A DNA stretch of 64,000 nt. It comes from CSP1-5 sp964348275. GTDB lineage: Bacteria > Methylomirabilota > Methylomirabilia > Methylomirabilales > CSP1-5. Position numbers and translations under genes: made by a program. The stretch is taken from positions 1 to 64,000 of the forward strand of contig CAYGBT010000004.1 of assembly GCA_964348275.1 (NCBI GenBank). Direction: 5' to 3'. Positions 56,061-64,000 of this stretch are shown piece after piece. Each line of letters starts with the position of its first letter. Position 1 is the first letter of the stretch. The notes beneath the pieces are model-generated. The model did no database searches. It saw only the letters and a list, made by a program, of their open reading frames with translations, and was not told where the DNA came from.

Positions 56061-57556
56061 ACGGGTGAACTTTCGAGGCCTCTCTCGGCCATCTCGATGG
56101 CCCGAAGCATCCCCGCGGCCTTGTTCAGGGTCTCTTGATACTCCCGCTCCGGGTCCGAGTCAGCCACAATTCCAGCTCCTGCCTGAATCCATGCCCGCTC
56201 TTTGGTGAAAAGGACGGTCCGAATAGTGATGCAGGTATCCATATTGCCAGAGAAGCTGAGGTAGCCGACCGCGCCTGCATAAGGGCCCCGTTTGGCCGGC
56301 TCCAGCTCTTCGATGATTTCCATCGCCCTGATCTTCGGAGCCCCGCTCACCGTCCCGGCCGGAAACGAAGCACGGAGCAGGTCAAAGGCGTCGAGCCCTT
56401 GCTGGAGACGACCCCGAACATTCGACACGATGTGCATGACGTGGGAGTATCGCTCGATCACCATCAGCTCGTTGACCTCCACGCTTCCCGGTACGGCGAC
56501 GCGACCGACATCATTCCGTCCAAGATCAACAAGCATGATATGCTCCGCCCGCTCCTTCGGATCCTCCAAAAGCTCGGCGGCCAGCGCCTGGTCTTCAGAC
56601 TCGTGACGGCCTCGAGGCCTGGTCCCGGCGATGGGGCGTAAGTCGATCTGTCCCTCTTCCAAGCGCACTAAAACCTCAGGAGAACTCCCCGCTACTGATA
56701 GATCTCCCAGGCGGAGGAAGTACATGTACGGAGATGGGTTAATGATGCGCAGGGCACGGTAGACGTCAAAGGGCTGAGCGCCCGTCTTGACCTCGAGCCG
56801 CTGCGAAAGCACCGCCTGGATAATGTCTCCTGCCGCCACATATTCCTTGCACTTCAACACTGCCCCACAGAAGCCATCATGGGAAAAGGTCGACCTCGTC
56901 TCTAGCGTGCGGGGCGAGAGTGGAGCGAGCAACGGCCGATCAAGCGGTTTCCGGAGATCGGCAACCAATGCCTCGATCTTCGACAGAGCATGATCATACG
57001 CGGCCTCGAGTGTGCTGGCTGCGGTGTCAGGGACAAAGGCATTCGATACCACCTGGATCCGCTGACTCAGGTTGTCGAAAATGAGCAGCGTATCCGTAAG
57101 CAGGAATACGGCATCGGGGAGCTCCATGTCGTCATCGGTCAGATCTGGAAGGGTTTCGAAAAAACGAACGGCATCATAGGCCAGATACCCTACCATGCCG
57201 CCGAAAAAGCGCGGCAGGCCGTCTACCTTGACGGGCCGATAGACGCTGAGGGCCTCCTTGACCAGATCGAGCGGATCAGTGATCGTTCGCGTCTCAACTT
57301 GCAGCCCCGACCGCAGGAGCTCCGCCTGCCCCTCCTTGGTCCGAATCACCAAGAAGGGATTGCGCCCCAGGAAGCTGTATCGGGCCCATTTTTCCCCTCC
57401 TTCGACGCTTTCCAGGAGGAAAGCGGTTTCCCCTCCCCCAATCTTCAGGAAGGCCGATACGGGGGTCTCGATATCAGCGAGGACCTCGCGGTAGACTGGG
57501 ATCAGGTTACCGAGGCGAGCCTTTGCTTTGAATTCATTTCGAGACGGGTAATACAT
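56018..57556 (-). CDS. trpE: Anthranilate synthase component I
   Basis: 512 aa from ATG 57556 (GCGGGAG 6 nt upstream); an upstream in-frame GTG/ATG adds 5 codons. Converts chorismate to anthranilate. Leu-Leu-Glu-Ser near the start is the tryptophan-feedback motif; Ile-Arg-Pro-Ile-type Leu-Arg-Pro-Ile-Ala-Gly-Thr-Arg-Pro-Arg-Gly, Asp-Leu-Gly-Arg-Asn-Asp, Pro-Ala-Gly-Thr-Val-Ser-Gly-Ala-Pro-Lys and Gly-Ala-Gly-Ile-Val-Ala-Asp-Ser are catalytic segments. The C-terminal 12-15 residues are encoded by repeat R6 and unlikely to be conserved. Confidence 0.96.
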   Translation of the reverse strand: MYYPSRNEFKAKARLGNLIPVYREVLADIETPVSAFLKIGGGETAFLLESVEGGEKWARYSFLGRNPFLVIRTKEGQAELLRSGLQVETRTITDPLDLVKEALSVYRPVKVDGLPRFFGGMVGYLAYDAVRFFETLPDLTDDDMELPDAVFLLTDTLLIFDNLSQRIQVVSNAFVPDTAASTLEAAYDHALSKIEALVADLRKPLDRPLLAPLSPRTLETRSTFSHDGFCGAVLKCKEYVAAGDIIQAVLSQRLEVKTGAQPFDVYRALRIINPSPYMYFLRLGDLSVAGSSPEVLVRLEEGQIDLRPIAGTRPRGRHESEDQALAAELLEDPKERAEHIMLVDLGRNDVGRVAVPGSVEVNELMVIERYSHVMHIVSNVRGRLQQGLDAFDLLRASFPAGTVSGAPKIRAMEIIEELEPAKRGPYAGAVGYLSFSGNMDTCITIRTVLFTKERAWIQAGAGIVADSDPEREYQETLNKAAGMLRAIEMAERGLESSPVDREPLTDDAVHSS

Positions 57557-57583
57557 AAAAGACTCCCGCAAGTAGAGGACGAT

Positions 57584-57612
57584 AAACTAGCATGACCAAA
57601 AGAAAAGGTCAA
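57584..57612 (-). promoter_or_regulatory. trp operon promoter
   Basis: Minus-strand TTGACC (57612-57607), 17-nt spacer, TAGTTT (57589-57584). The predicted 5' leader is only about 20 nt, so no classical attenuator or leader peptide fits. No Trp-rich short frame was found between it and trpE. Confidence 0.7.
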
Positions 57613-57733
57613 GCGTCCTTCCTGTGTGAAAGCCTACATTCCCCTGGGAGATCGGTTATGGACTGGCGACAGAGGTGGGGTTGTACACGGGTGGGGGAAA
57701 GTTTGTCCGTAATCGACCCAATGGTATAATTCG

Positions 57734-58066
57734 CTAGCCAAGATAGGTCCCGATCTTCGATTGAATGGTACCGCGAGGAACCGCGCCGATCACTTGATCG
57801 ACGCGCTCCCCCCCCTTGAAGAAGAGGAGCGTCGGAATGCTTCGGATGCCAAAGCGGGCCGCTGTCTGAGGATTCTCATCGACGTTCAACTTGGCGATGG
57901 TTACTTTTCCCGCATACTCCTGGGCCAGCTCTTCCAGGATGGGTGCGATTATACGACAGGGAGCGCACCACTCCGCCCAAAAGTCGACAACCGTAAGGCC
58001 CTGGCCGTCGACGACCTTCTGCTCGAAATCGGCATCGCTCACCTGGACGATGTTTTCAGAAGCCAT
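57734..58066 (-). CDS. trxA: Thioredoxin
   Basis: 110 aa from ATG 58066; an ATG 12 nt earlier lies in the G7 run. Active site Trp-Cys-Ala-Pro-Cys (Cys34, Cys37; Ala replaces the usual Gly), cis-Pro in Ser-Ile-Pro-Thr-Leu, and Asp-Phe-Trp-Ala-Glu-Trp. Cytoplasmic disulfide reductase. A WCAPC motif is a common natural variant. Confidence 0.95.
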   Translation of the reverse strand: MASENIVQVSDADFEQKVVDGQGLTVVDFWAEWCAPCRIIAPILEELAQEYAGKVTIAKLNVDENPQTAARFGIRSIPTLLFFKGGERVDQVIGAVPRGTIQSKIGTYLG

Positions 58067-58108
58067 GTTCCCCCCCATGAATGTTTGTTCGCTCGTCGCA
58101 TTGGATTC

Positions 58109-58137
58109 ATGCTACCCCCGCCCCCCTCCCCTGTCAA
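58109..58137 (-). promoter_or_regulatory. trxA promoter
   Basis: Minus-strand TTGACA (58137-58132), G-rich 17-nt spacer, TAGCAT (58114-58109), about 43 nt before the trxA start. Good spacing and -35. Confidence 0.7.
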
Positions 58138-58264
58138 GCGCCTCACCAACGGAAGGGAAAGTGATCCTTGTCGTCGTCTAATTGCTGACTTCCCGGTATA
58201 AAAAAGCTGGTAGGTCGTGTACCATTATTTGGAAAGCACTTGGCGTGAAAACCGGAGACACGCT

Positions 58265-58456
58265 GTGCAAATCAAGACGGCCCATAAAATTTTGATTGCC
58301 AGTGCCATTGCGTTCTTTATCTCCTTTGGGGTGTGGCAATTCAGATCCTATGTCAGTACGGGCGAGGCGCGGCCCCTCGTGGGTGCCATCTTGTCGGTGT
58401 TGGTTGCCATTGGCTTCGGTATCTACTTCCGGACGCTGAGATGGAAAAAGTTCTAG
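58265..58456 (+). CDS. Small two-helix membrane protein
   Basis: 63 aa from GTG 58265, preferred because GGAG lies 7 nt upstream; an earlier in-frame GTG at 58217 lacks a good site. Two hydrophobic helices: about residues 8-23 (Ile-Leu-Ile-Ala-Ser-Ala-Ile-Ala-Phe-Phe) and about 36-54 (Leu-Val-Gly-Ala-Ile-Leu-Ser-Val-Leu-Val-Ala), with a basic C-terminus. Not recognised. It ends 24 nt before rnc and may be cotranscribed with it; divergent from trxA. Confidence 0.7.
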   Translation: MQIKTAHKILIASAIAFFISFGVWQFRSYVSTGEARPLVGAILSVLVAIGFGIYFRTLRWKKF

Positions 58457-58480
58457 CCATCAAAAAACGAGAGAAGCCCC

Positions 58481-59200
58481 GTGAGGCCTTCCAGGAAAGA
58501 CAGCGAGCAGGATTCGTGGCTGCAGCAGGCTGAAAGGAAGCTCGGGCAGCGTTTCCGAAGCCGAGCCTTGCTTCGGGCCGCGCTCACCCATCCCTCGGCC
58601 GGAAGAGAGGGACGGGCCTTCGAACGATTGGAGTTTTTGGGTGATGCCATCCTCACCCTCCTTTTGAGTCTGCACCTATATCGGAACTACCCCGATCTCT
58701 CCCCCGGCGGATTGACCCGACTCCGCGCGAGCATAGTGAATCGCACCAAGCTAGCCCAAGCAGCAATGCAATTGGGACTCCCCGTCATGCTCCGCCTGGG
58801 AAAGAGCGAGGAGCCGGACGGCCGCCATCGGTCTGCCCTCCTCGCCGCAGCGTTTGAAGCGGTCGTGGCTGCCCTCTTTCTCGATCGTGGCCTTCGTGGC
58901 GTGACGAAATTTCTTCAACAGCATCTGCTTCCCTTGTTTCCCCCGGATGCCTCCCTCGATTCGAAATCAGAGCTTCAGACTCTCCTGCAAGCCATGCTCA
59001 AGATTCCTCCACGCTACCGCCTCCTCCGGCATTGGGGCCCTCCCCATGCCAGGCGTTTTGCCGTAGAAGTCGAGGTCAGAGGCCAGCGGCTCGGCAGGGG
59101 TGAAGGCCAAAGCCGCCGTGAGGCCGAGCAGGGTGCAGCCCGGAGTGCACTCGGTTATCTCCGGGATCACCACAATATTTTGCGGTCCTTTGGAAAATGA
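58481..59200 (+). CDS. rnc: Ribonuclease III
   Basis: 239 aa. Signature Glu-Arg-Leu-Glu-Phe-Leu-Gly-Asp-Ala-Ile-Leu with catalytic Glu/Asp, second acidic cluster Phe-Glu-Ala-Val-Val-Ala-Ala-Leu-Phe-Leu-Asp, then a double-stranded-RNA-binding domain from about residue 165 (Lys-Ser-Glu-Leu-Gln; Arg-Arg-Glu-Ala-Glu-Gln-Gly-Ala-Ala). Cleaves dsRNA in rRNA and mRNA processing. GTG start. The hairpin-rich repeats in this genome would be potential substrates (inference). Confidence 0.95.
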   Translation: MRPSRKDSEQDSWLQQAERKLGQRFRSRALLRAALTHPSAGREGRAFERLEFLGDAILTLLLSLHLYRNYPDLSPGGLTRLRASIVNRTKLAQAAMQLGLPVMLRLGKSEEPDGRHRSALLAAAFEAVVAALFLDRGLRGVTKFLQQHLLPLFPPDASLDSKSELQTLLQAMLKIPPRYRLLRHWGPPHARRFAVEVEVRGQRLGRGEGQSRREAEQGAARSALGYLRDHHNILRSFGK

Positions 59201-59226
59201 CCACAGGATTTTGCGTAATTTCCCTT

Positions 59227-59255
59227 GACACGACCATAAGCCTATGCTAGCCTGC
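59227..59255 (+). promoter_or_regulatory. Possible smc promoter
   Basis: TTGACA (59227-59232), 17-nt spacer, TAGCCT (59250-59255). The -35 is perfect, the -10 weak (TAGCCT has 3 matches). 50 nt before smc. Confidence 0.45.
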
Positions 59256-59304
59256 CGAAAATTTCATAAGAATTTGCCCGAATTATTATACTGAGGGGAG
59301 GGCT

Positions 59305-62300
59305 ATGTACCTCAGCAATCTGACCTTGTTCGGATTTAAGTCCTTCGTCGACCGGCTGAGTATCGATTTCCAGGCCGGCATCACGGCTCTGGTCGGGCCG
59401 AATGGCTGCGGCAAGAGCAACATCGTCGACGCCATCCGCTGGGTATTGGGAGAACAGAGCTCGAAGTCCCTCCGCGGCGATCGGATGGAGGACTTGATAT
59501 TCGCCGGCAATAGCCACCGGAAGCCTGTGGGGATGGCTGAAATCTCCTTAACCCTAACGAATATAGAAGGCCGGCTGGCTGTCCCTTACGAGGAGGTAAC
59601 GATCACCCGCCGCGTCTACCGATCAGGCGAGAGCGAGTATCTCATCAATCAAAATCCCTGTCGTCTAAAAGACATCACCGGCCTCTTCCTCGACACCGGG
59701 CTTGGGCGGGAGCCTTACGCCCTCATCGAGCAGGGGGCGATCGGGTCACTCTTGAACTCGAAACCGGCTGACCTCCGAACCCTCTTGGAGGAGGCGGCGG
59801 GGACTATGTCATACAAGGTCAAGCGCAATACCGCTCTGGGCCGGCTGCAGGCAGCGGAGCAAAATCTGTTGAGAGTGAGGGACGTCCTCCAGGAAATCGA
59901 ACGGCAGCGAAACTCGCTACACCGACAGGCGAAAAAGGCGGAACGATACCAGCGCATGACGGGGAGATTAAAAGGGATTCAGGCGTGTCTCCTTCTCCAG
60001 GCGGATCGCCGCCTCGAGGAGGAGCTCGATCGAATCCGTCACCAGGAGAGGGAGTATGCCGTTGCCCAGGAGTCCTGCCACCTACGAATTTCTACCGAAG
60101 AAACCTCCTTGGAAAATGGGCGCCTGAACGATCTCGATCTCGAGAAGAGGATCGGGGCGGCTCAGGAACAGCTGTATACCCTGCGCGGCCGACGGGAGCG
60201 GGAACAGGCGGAAGTGCGGTCGCGGGAAGGGTTACTTGGTAGCCTGAGGCATCGTGGCGAAGAGCACCGGGAAGAGCTGAGCGTCGTCGACGAGCGGCTT
60301 CGTTGCCTGCGGCAGGATTACGAGGCCGACACAAGAACACGGGGACTCACGGAGGAAGAAATTACAGCGGCCTCTCGGCAACTTCAGGATCTTAACGATG
60401 CCCTCACGAGTCTGGAAGCAGAACTCCGTGACAACGAGGGGGCATTGGCAAAACGGAAGGGGGAAGTTCTCACGCTGACCGAGCAGATGGTCCACACGCA
60501 GAATCATATGGCGTCTCTTACGGAACGGGACCGACTCCTCCACCAAGAGCGGGAGACCTTAGCGCGGCAACTCACCGCGTCCCGGACAGAATCGGAAACC
60601 GTAGCAACCCGCGAGCGAGAACTGACCAGCGAACGGCAACAGCTCGAGCACAGGATTGCAATCCTGACTGAGGAGCGGGAACAACTTCTCCAGGAGATGG
60701 GAAGCCTCGAGACGCGCCAGGAGACGCTGGGCCGGCGTCGAGCGACTCTCCGCGAGGAACTCAGCGGACTCGAGGGCCGCCTCGACTCACTCCGGGAGCT
60801 CGAGGGGAGCCTTGCCGGACTCGACGAAGGGCAGCAGTTCCTCCTCAAAGGAAAAGCGGCAGGGGTGCCTGTCTGCCAGATGATTGACGGTCCCCTGTCT
60901 AGTTTGGTTCGGGTTGAAGTCGCTTGGGAAAAGGCAGTGGAAGCCCTCCTCGGCGACCTCCAGCAAGGACTCCTCACTCCGACCGCCACCGATGCCCTTT
61001 CTCTTATCGGCTATCTCGAACAGGAGGGGACTGGTTGGGCAACCCTGCTACCCCATCGGGAGGAATGGCTGGCCAACGGTAAAGAGGCGTTCCGCCTCCA
61101 GGAGGCGTTGGGAGAAGCCGTGGGTTCCCTCGACCCCGAGATTGCCCACCGGGTCGTTGGACCGGCCCTGAGACTCGTGAAGACGTCGGAGGAGCTTCAG
61201 CCACTGCTCGGTGCCCTCTTAGCAGATGCCGTGATCGTCCGGGACATCCCCACCGCCCTCGCTCTCCTCCGGAGTCTCCCGTACCCTATCCGAGTGGCGA
61301 CGACATCTGGCGCCGTGCTGAGCTCGCGGGGCCCCATACAGGGTGGAAAGACCATTGCAATAAGTCTCCTGAGTCGCCGGAGGGAGCTCGAAGAGCTTCC
61401 CGGTGTCATCGCCCGGGCGATGGAAGAGCTCCAGGAAACCGAAGAGGAGTGGGAGAAGGTTCAAAACACACTGTCCCACCACCGGCAGGCCCTGAGTGCA
61501 CAGGAGCGAACCCTTAAAGACGTGCAGGCAGCCCGTCACGACGTCGACCGATCCCTCGCCGAGGTGCATACGGTCGCCTCCAGACTCGGGAGCCAAACAT
61601 CATTTTTGGCTTCCGAGCTGACACGCCTCGAAGAGGAACTCAGTGATGTTGGGAATGCGCTGCAGGATTCCCGAGTGGGACTCGAGGAACTAGGGCGGCG
61701 GGAGGCATCACTCAAAGGCGAAACTGCTGACCATGACCGCCAGGTGACCCTCCTTCGCGCACGACAGCAGGAACTTCAGCAGGAGGTGGCGGAGGTCCGA
61801 ATTCGATCGACCTCCCTGCAAGAGAGAAAGGAAGCTCTGTCCCGCTCTCTGGAGCGCTTGGAGGCTGATCTCGAGAGGGAACGCACACGCGAGGTGGATA
61901 TCCGCATGCAGGAAGAAGAGGACCGCTCCAGCGAGTCTCGGCTCACCCAAGAGATCGCCGCGCTGCAGCAATGCCTCGAGGTCTTAAACCACCATGAGAA
62001 CCAGGAGGCTCTGGCGGTCCAGGAACTTCAGAACCAGAGGGATCAGCTTCGACAAACCCTCGTCGCTAACGAGGAGGCTCTGAGGAACGCGAGGAGGGAA
62101 CTCACCGACATCCAACAGCAAAAGTCTTCACTCGCCACGCAGGGCGCAGCCCTGAGCACAGAGCGTTCGCTCCTTCAAAAACGCCTCCAGGAGGAGACAC
62201 CGGAGGGCGAGGACCTTCAAGAATTGCTCCACGGAGGAGACTCGCCCCTGGATTCACAGTTGCTCGAACAGGAGGGAGAAGACCTCCGCCACAAGATTGC

Positions 62301-62934
62301 CACCATGGGTCCCATTAACATGGCTGCCTTAAAGGAATACGAAACTCTCTCGGAGCGCTATCGCTTCCTCACGAACCAAGCAGAGGATCTCACCGCCTCG
62401 GTGACCTCCCTCAAGGCTACCATCGCCGAAATCAATCGGACGATCCAGGACCTCTTCGGGGAGACCCTCAGCTCGGTTAGCCAACAGATGCATCACTTTT
62501 GGCAGCGCCTTTTCGGAGGGGGCGACGCAGAACTCGTCTTGAGTGACGGGGATGACGTCGAGGAGCCCGGCGTCGAAGTCCGGGTCCGCATCCCAGGAAA
62601 GCGAACCACCACGCTCTCCCTGCTCTCGGGCGGAGAGAAGTCCCTCGGCGCCATCGCCCTCCTGATGGCCCTGTGGGCCACGAGACCCAGCCCCTTTGTT
62701 GTGCTCGACGAAGTGGATGCTGCTTTGGATGATGTAAACGTGGATCGCTTTGCCTCTCTGATCCGAGAACTTTCCTCCACCTCCCAATTCATCCTCGTCA
62801 CCCACCATCCCCGGACTATCGAGTTGGCCGATCTGCTGTACGGGATCACCATGGAAGAACCGGGGATCTCGAAGCTGATCTCGGTTCGTCTCGGGGAACA
62901 GGCCGAGCAGCCGGCTACCGCGACCGTCCCCTGA
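59305..62934 (+). CDS. smc: Chromosome partition protein SMC
   Basis: 1209 aa. Walker A Gly-Pro-Asn-Gly-Cys-Gly-Lys-Ser-Asn (residues 31-39); Gly-Glu-Gln-Ser-Ser-Lys-Ser-Leu-Arg-Gly typical of SMC; coiled coil about 165-500; hinge about 510-680 with Glu-Gly-Thr-Gly-Trp-Ala and a glycine-rich Gly-Gly-Lys end; second coiled coil to about 1010; signature Leu-Ser-Gly-Gly-Glu-Lys-Ser and Walker B Val-Val-Leu-Asp-Glu-Val-Asp-Ala-Ala-Leu-Asp-Asp. Ring-forming condensin ATPase for chromosome segregation. GGGAGG before ATG. scpA/scpB are not in the window. Confidence 0.97.
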   Translation: MYLSNLTLFGFKSFVDRLSIDFQAGITALVGPNGCGKSNIVDAIRWVLGEQSSKSLRGDRMEDLIFAGNSHRKPVGMAEISLTLTNIEGRLAVPYEEVTITRRVYRSGESEYLINQNPCRLKDITGLFLDTGLGREPYALIEQGAIGSLLNSKPADLRTLLEEAAGTMSYKVKRNTALGRLQAAEQNLLRVRDVLQEIERQRNSLHRQAKKAERYQRMTGRLKGIQACLLLQADRRLEEELDRIRHQEREYAVAQESCHLRISTEETSLENGRLNDLDLEKRIGAAQEQLYTLRGRREREQAEVRSREGLLGSLRHRGEEHREELSVVDERLRCLRQDYEADTRTRGLTEEEITAASRQLQDLNDALTSLEAELRDNEGALAKRKGEVLTLTEQMVHTQNHMASLTERDRLLHQERETLARQLTASRTESETVATRERELTSERQQLEHRIAILTEEREQLLQEMGSLETRQETLGRRRATLREELSGLEGRLDSLRELEGSLAGLDEGQQFLLKGKAAGVPVCQMIDGPLSSLVRVEVAWEKAVEALLGDLQQGLLTPTATDALSLIGYLEQEGTGWATLLPHREEWLANGKEAFRLQEALGEAVGSLDPEIAHRVVGPALRLVKTSEELQPLLGALLADAVIVRDIPTALALLRSLPYPIRVATTSGAVLSSRGPIQGGKTIAISLLSRRRELEELPGVIARAMEELQETEEEWEKVQNTLSHHRQALSAQERTLKDVQAARHDVDRSLAEVHTVASRLGSQTSFLASELTRLEEELSDVGNALQDSRVGLEELGRREASLKGETADHDRQVTLLRARQQELQQEVAEVRIRSTSLQERKEALSRSLERLEADLERERTREVDIRMQEEEDRSSESRLTQEIAALQQCLEVLNHHENQEALAVQELQNQRDQLRQTLVANEEALRNARRELTDIQQQKSSLATQGAALSTERSLLQKRLQEETPEGEDLQELLHGGDSPLDSQLLEQEGEDLRHKIATMGPINMAALKEYETLSERYRFLTNQAEDLTASVTSLKATIAEINRTIQDLFGETLSSVSQQMHHFWQRLFGGGDAELVLSDGDDVEEPGVEVRVRIPGKRTTTLSLLSGGEKSLGAIALLMALWATRPSPFVVLDEVDAALDDVNVDRFASLIRELSSTSQFILVTHHPRTIELADLLYGITMEEPGISKLISVRLGEQAEQPATATVP

Positions 62935-62954
62935 CCGAGGTCGGGCATCGCACG

Positions 62955-63863
62955 ATGTCAGAGCACGCTACCCTTTTCTCCCACTTCGCCGCTGGTCTCC
63001 GAAAGACCCGAGAAGCATTTTTCGATCGCATCGCTCGCCTCCTGAAGCGTCCCCGTGTCGACCAGGAACTTCTGGATGAACTTGAAGAAATTTTGATTAC
63101 GGCCGACCTGGGGATGCCGACAGCCCAGCGGCTTTTAGAAACCGTTCCTCCCAGGATGGCGGAGCCGGAAGAGCTTCTCCACCACCTCCAGCGGGAGGTT
63201 GCAGCTCTTCTCTCAATCCCCGAGGAAAGCATCCCGGAAGGGCACCCTCATGTCGTTTTGACCCTTGGAGTGAACGGGGTTGGCAAGACGACCACGATCG
63301 GAAAACTTGCCTTTCGAGCGACCCGTAAAGGGAAGCGCGTACTCTTGGCTGGCGCGGACACCTTCCGGGCTGCGGCCATCGAGCAGCTCCAAATTTGGGG
63401 GAAAAGGGCTGGTGCCGAGGTGATTGCTCATCAACCAGGGGGCGATCCAGCCGCCGTGGTGTTCGATGCACTCGAGGCGGCCCAGGCACGCAGTGCGGAC
63501 CTGGTGCTCATCGATACCGCGGGCCGGTTGCACACGAAGAGAAATCTGATGGAGGAGCTCAAAAAGATCGACCGAGTCGTCGCCAGGGCTCTCCCCGGGG
63601 CCCCCCATGAGAAGCTCTTGATGCTGGATGCCACCACGGGCCTCAACTCCGTCCCCCAGGCCCGGGAATTCCATCAGGCTATCGGCATAACAGGGCTCAT
63701 CGTGACGAAATTGGACGGGACAGCCAAGGGAGGTGCCGTCGTGGGTATTGTGTCTGAGCTGCATATTCCAGTGCGGTACGTAGGCCTGGGAGAGCAAATT
63801 GGAGACCTTGAGGCCTTTTCCCCCTCTGCGTTCGCCACAGCGCTCTTTGCCCGGGAGACCTAG
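62955..63863 (+). CDS. ftsY: Signal recognition particle receptor FtsY
   Basis: 302 aa NG-domain GTPase receiving SRP-ribosome complexes at the membrane. N-terminal four-helix region (about 1-95) lacks the long acidic A domain. G1 loop Leu-Gly-Val-Asn-Gly-Val-Gly-Lys-Thr-Thr (104-113), Ala-Gly-Ala-Asp-Thr-Phe-Arg-Ala-Ala-Ala, G3 Asp-Thr-Ala-Gly-Arg, G4 Thr-Lys-Leu-Asp-Gly-Thr-Ala-Lys-Gly-Gly, Leu-Gly-Glu-Gln-Ile-Gly-Asp-Leu near the end. 20 nt after smc; smc-ftsY adjacency is common. Confidence 0.97.
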   Translation: MSEHATLFSHFAAGLRKTREAFFDRIARLLKRPRVDQELLDELEEILITADLGMPTAQRLLETVPPRMAEPEELLHHLQREVAALLSIPEESIPEGHPHVVLTLGVNGVGKTTTIGKLAFRATRKGKRVLLAGADTFRAAAIEQLQIWGKRAGAEVIAHQPGGDPAAVVFDALEAAQARSADLVLIDTAGRLHTKRNLMEELKKIDRVVARALPGAPHEKLLMLDATTGLNSVPQAREFHQAIGITGLIVTKLDGTAKGGAVVGIVSELHIPVRYVGLGEQIGDLEAFSPSAFATALFARET

Positions 63864-63896
63864 TCTAAATCCAGCTTCCCTGCACGCCAATTGACC

Positions 63897-63925
63897 TTGA
63901 CACCTCAGACCCCTGGTGATAGCGT
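63897..63925 (+). promoter_or_regulatory. Possible promoter downstream of ftsY
   Basis: TTGACA (63897-63902), 17-nt spacer, TAGCGT (63920-63925). Would serve the next plus-strand gene beyond or at the window edge. Confidence 0.4.
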
Positions 63926-63968
63926 GAGCGAAAAGTGCCTGAGAAATCCGCTTGTTACAGAGACAAGG

Positions 63969-64000
63969 ATGATCGAGACGAATCGTACATACATGGAGCG
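63969..64000 (+). CDS. Possible start of next gene, truncated by window end
   Basis: ATG 63969 preceded by an AAGG segment opens a frame of 10 codons (Met-Ile-Glu-Thr-Asn-Arg-Thr-Tyr-Met-Glu). The Tyr-Met-Glu-Arg pattern would suit a RibD-type deaminase N-terminus, but 10 residues are far too few to say so. Confidence 0.25.
   Translation, partial: MIETNRTYME

Noticed and set aside
57620..57733. Attenuator or T-box before trpE
   Set aside because: This region lies upstream of the promoter, and no leader peptide with Trp codons or T-box sequence was found.

Overview
The window looks like a mostly core-genome chromosomal scaffold from an uncultured, Gram-negative-type bacterium of roughly 58-61% GC. 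It has secretin-type type IV pili (pilMNOPQ), SPOR and HU/IHF proteins, a complete trp operon and shikimate genes. Gene content and GC would fit the Methylomirabilota/NC10 neighbourhood or a related deep-branching group. That is an inference from style, not a placement. A 100-N gap at 42016-42115 shows it is a draft assembly.

Layout. (1) 1-7000 is a gene-poor accessory stretch. It carries four copies of a previously unassigned leader-like element (221-2572), three of them ending in a terminator-like hairpin, each upstream of a different small or envelope gene. It also holds two decaying tandem paralogues, a 5'-half tRNA remnant, and a divergent pair formed by a small exported protein and an XRE regulator. 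(2) 7058-13216, minus strand: apt, acyP, tRNA-Pro(CGG), pcm, surE, tRNA-Pro(GGG), MerR regulator, HU/IHF, SPOR protein, miaB. (3) 13260-24964, minus strand: an ABC peptide importer (BCDF plus a detached binding protein), HIT, threonine aldolase, aminotransferase, coaD, rsmD, recG. (4) rpmB on plus faces rel on minus; minus-strand genes continue with a Sua5-type enzyme, thiE, efp, aroQ, a TPR protein, aroB, aroK, aroC and an exported protein. (5) 34711-48063, minus strand: pilMNOPQ and two sets of minor-pilin/pseudopilin genes. (6) 48074-57556, minus strand: a cyclic-nucleotide phosphodiesterase-like protein, an HD-GYP protein and trpEGDCFBA. (7) trxA on minus; then plus-strand rnc, smc and ftsY.

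How it fits together. The trp operon is followed without a clear break by the HD-GYP protein (8 nt after trpA), the phosphodiesterase (4-nt overlap) and a minor-pilin set. Amino-acid biosynthesis, second-messenger turnover and pilus assembly may therefore share a transcript. Good sigma70 -35/-10 pairs with 17-nt spacing precede pilM, trpE, trxA, the SPOR gene and the divergent XRE locus. A clean sigma54-type site precedes the first pseudopilin set.

Most unusual signals: the repeated leader element; two truncated tRNA genes each followed by a similar hairpin; palindromic arrays of 7-nt repeats that fill every non-overlapping junction of the trp operon; and two G7 tracts that each break a pilin frame by one base.
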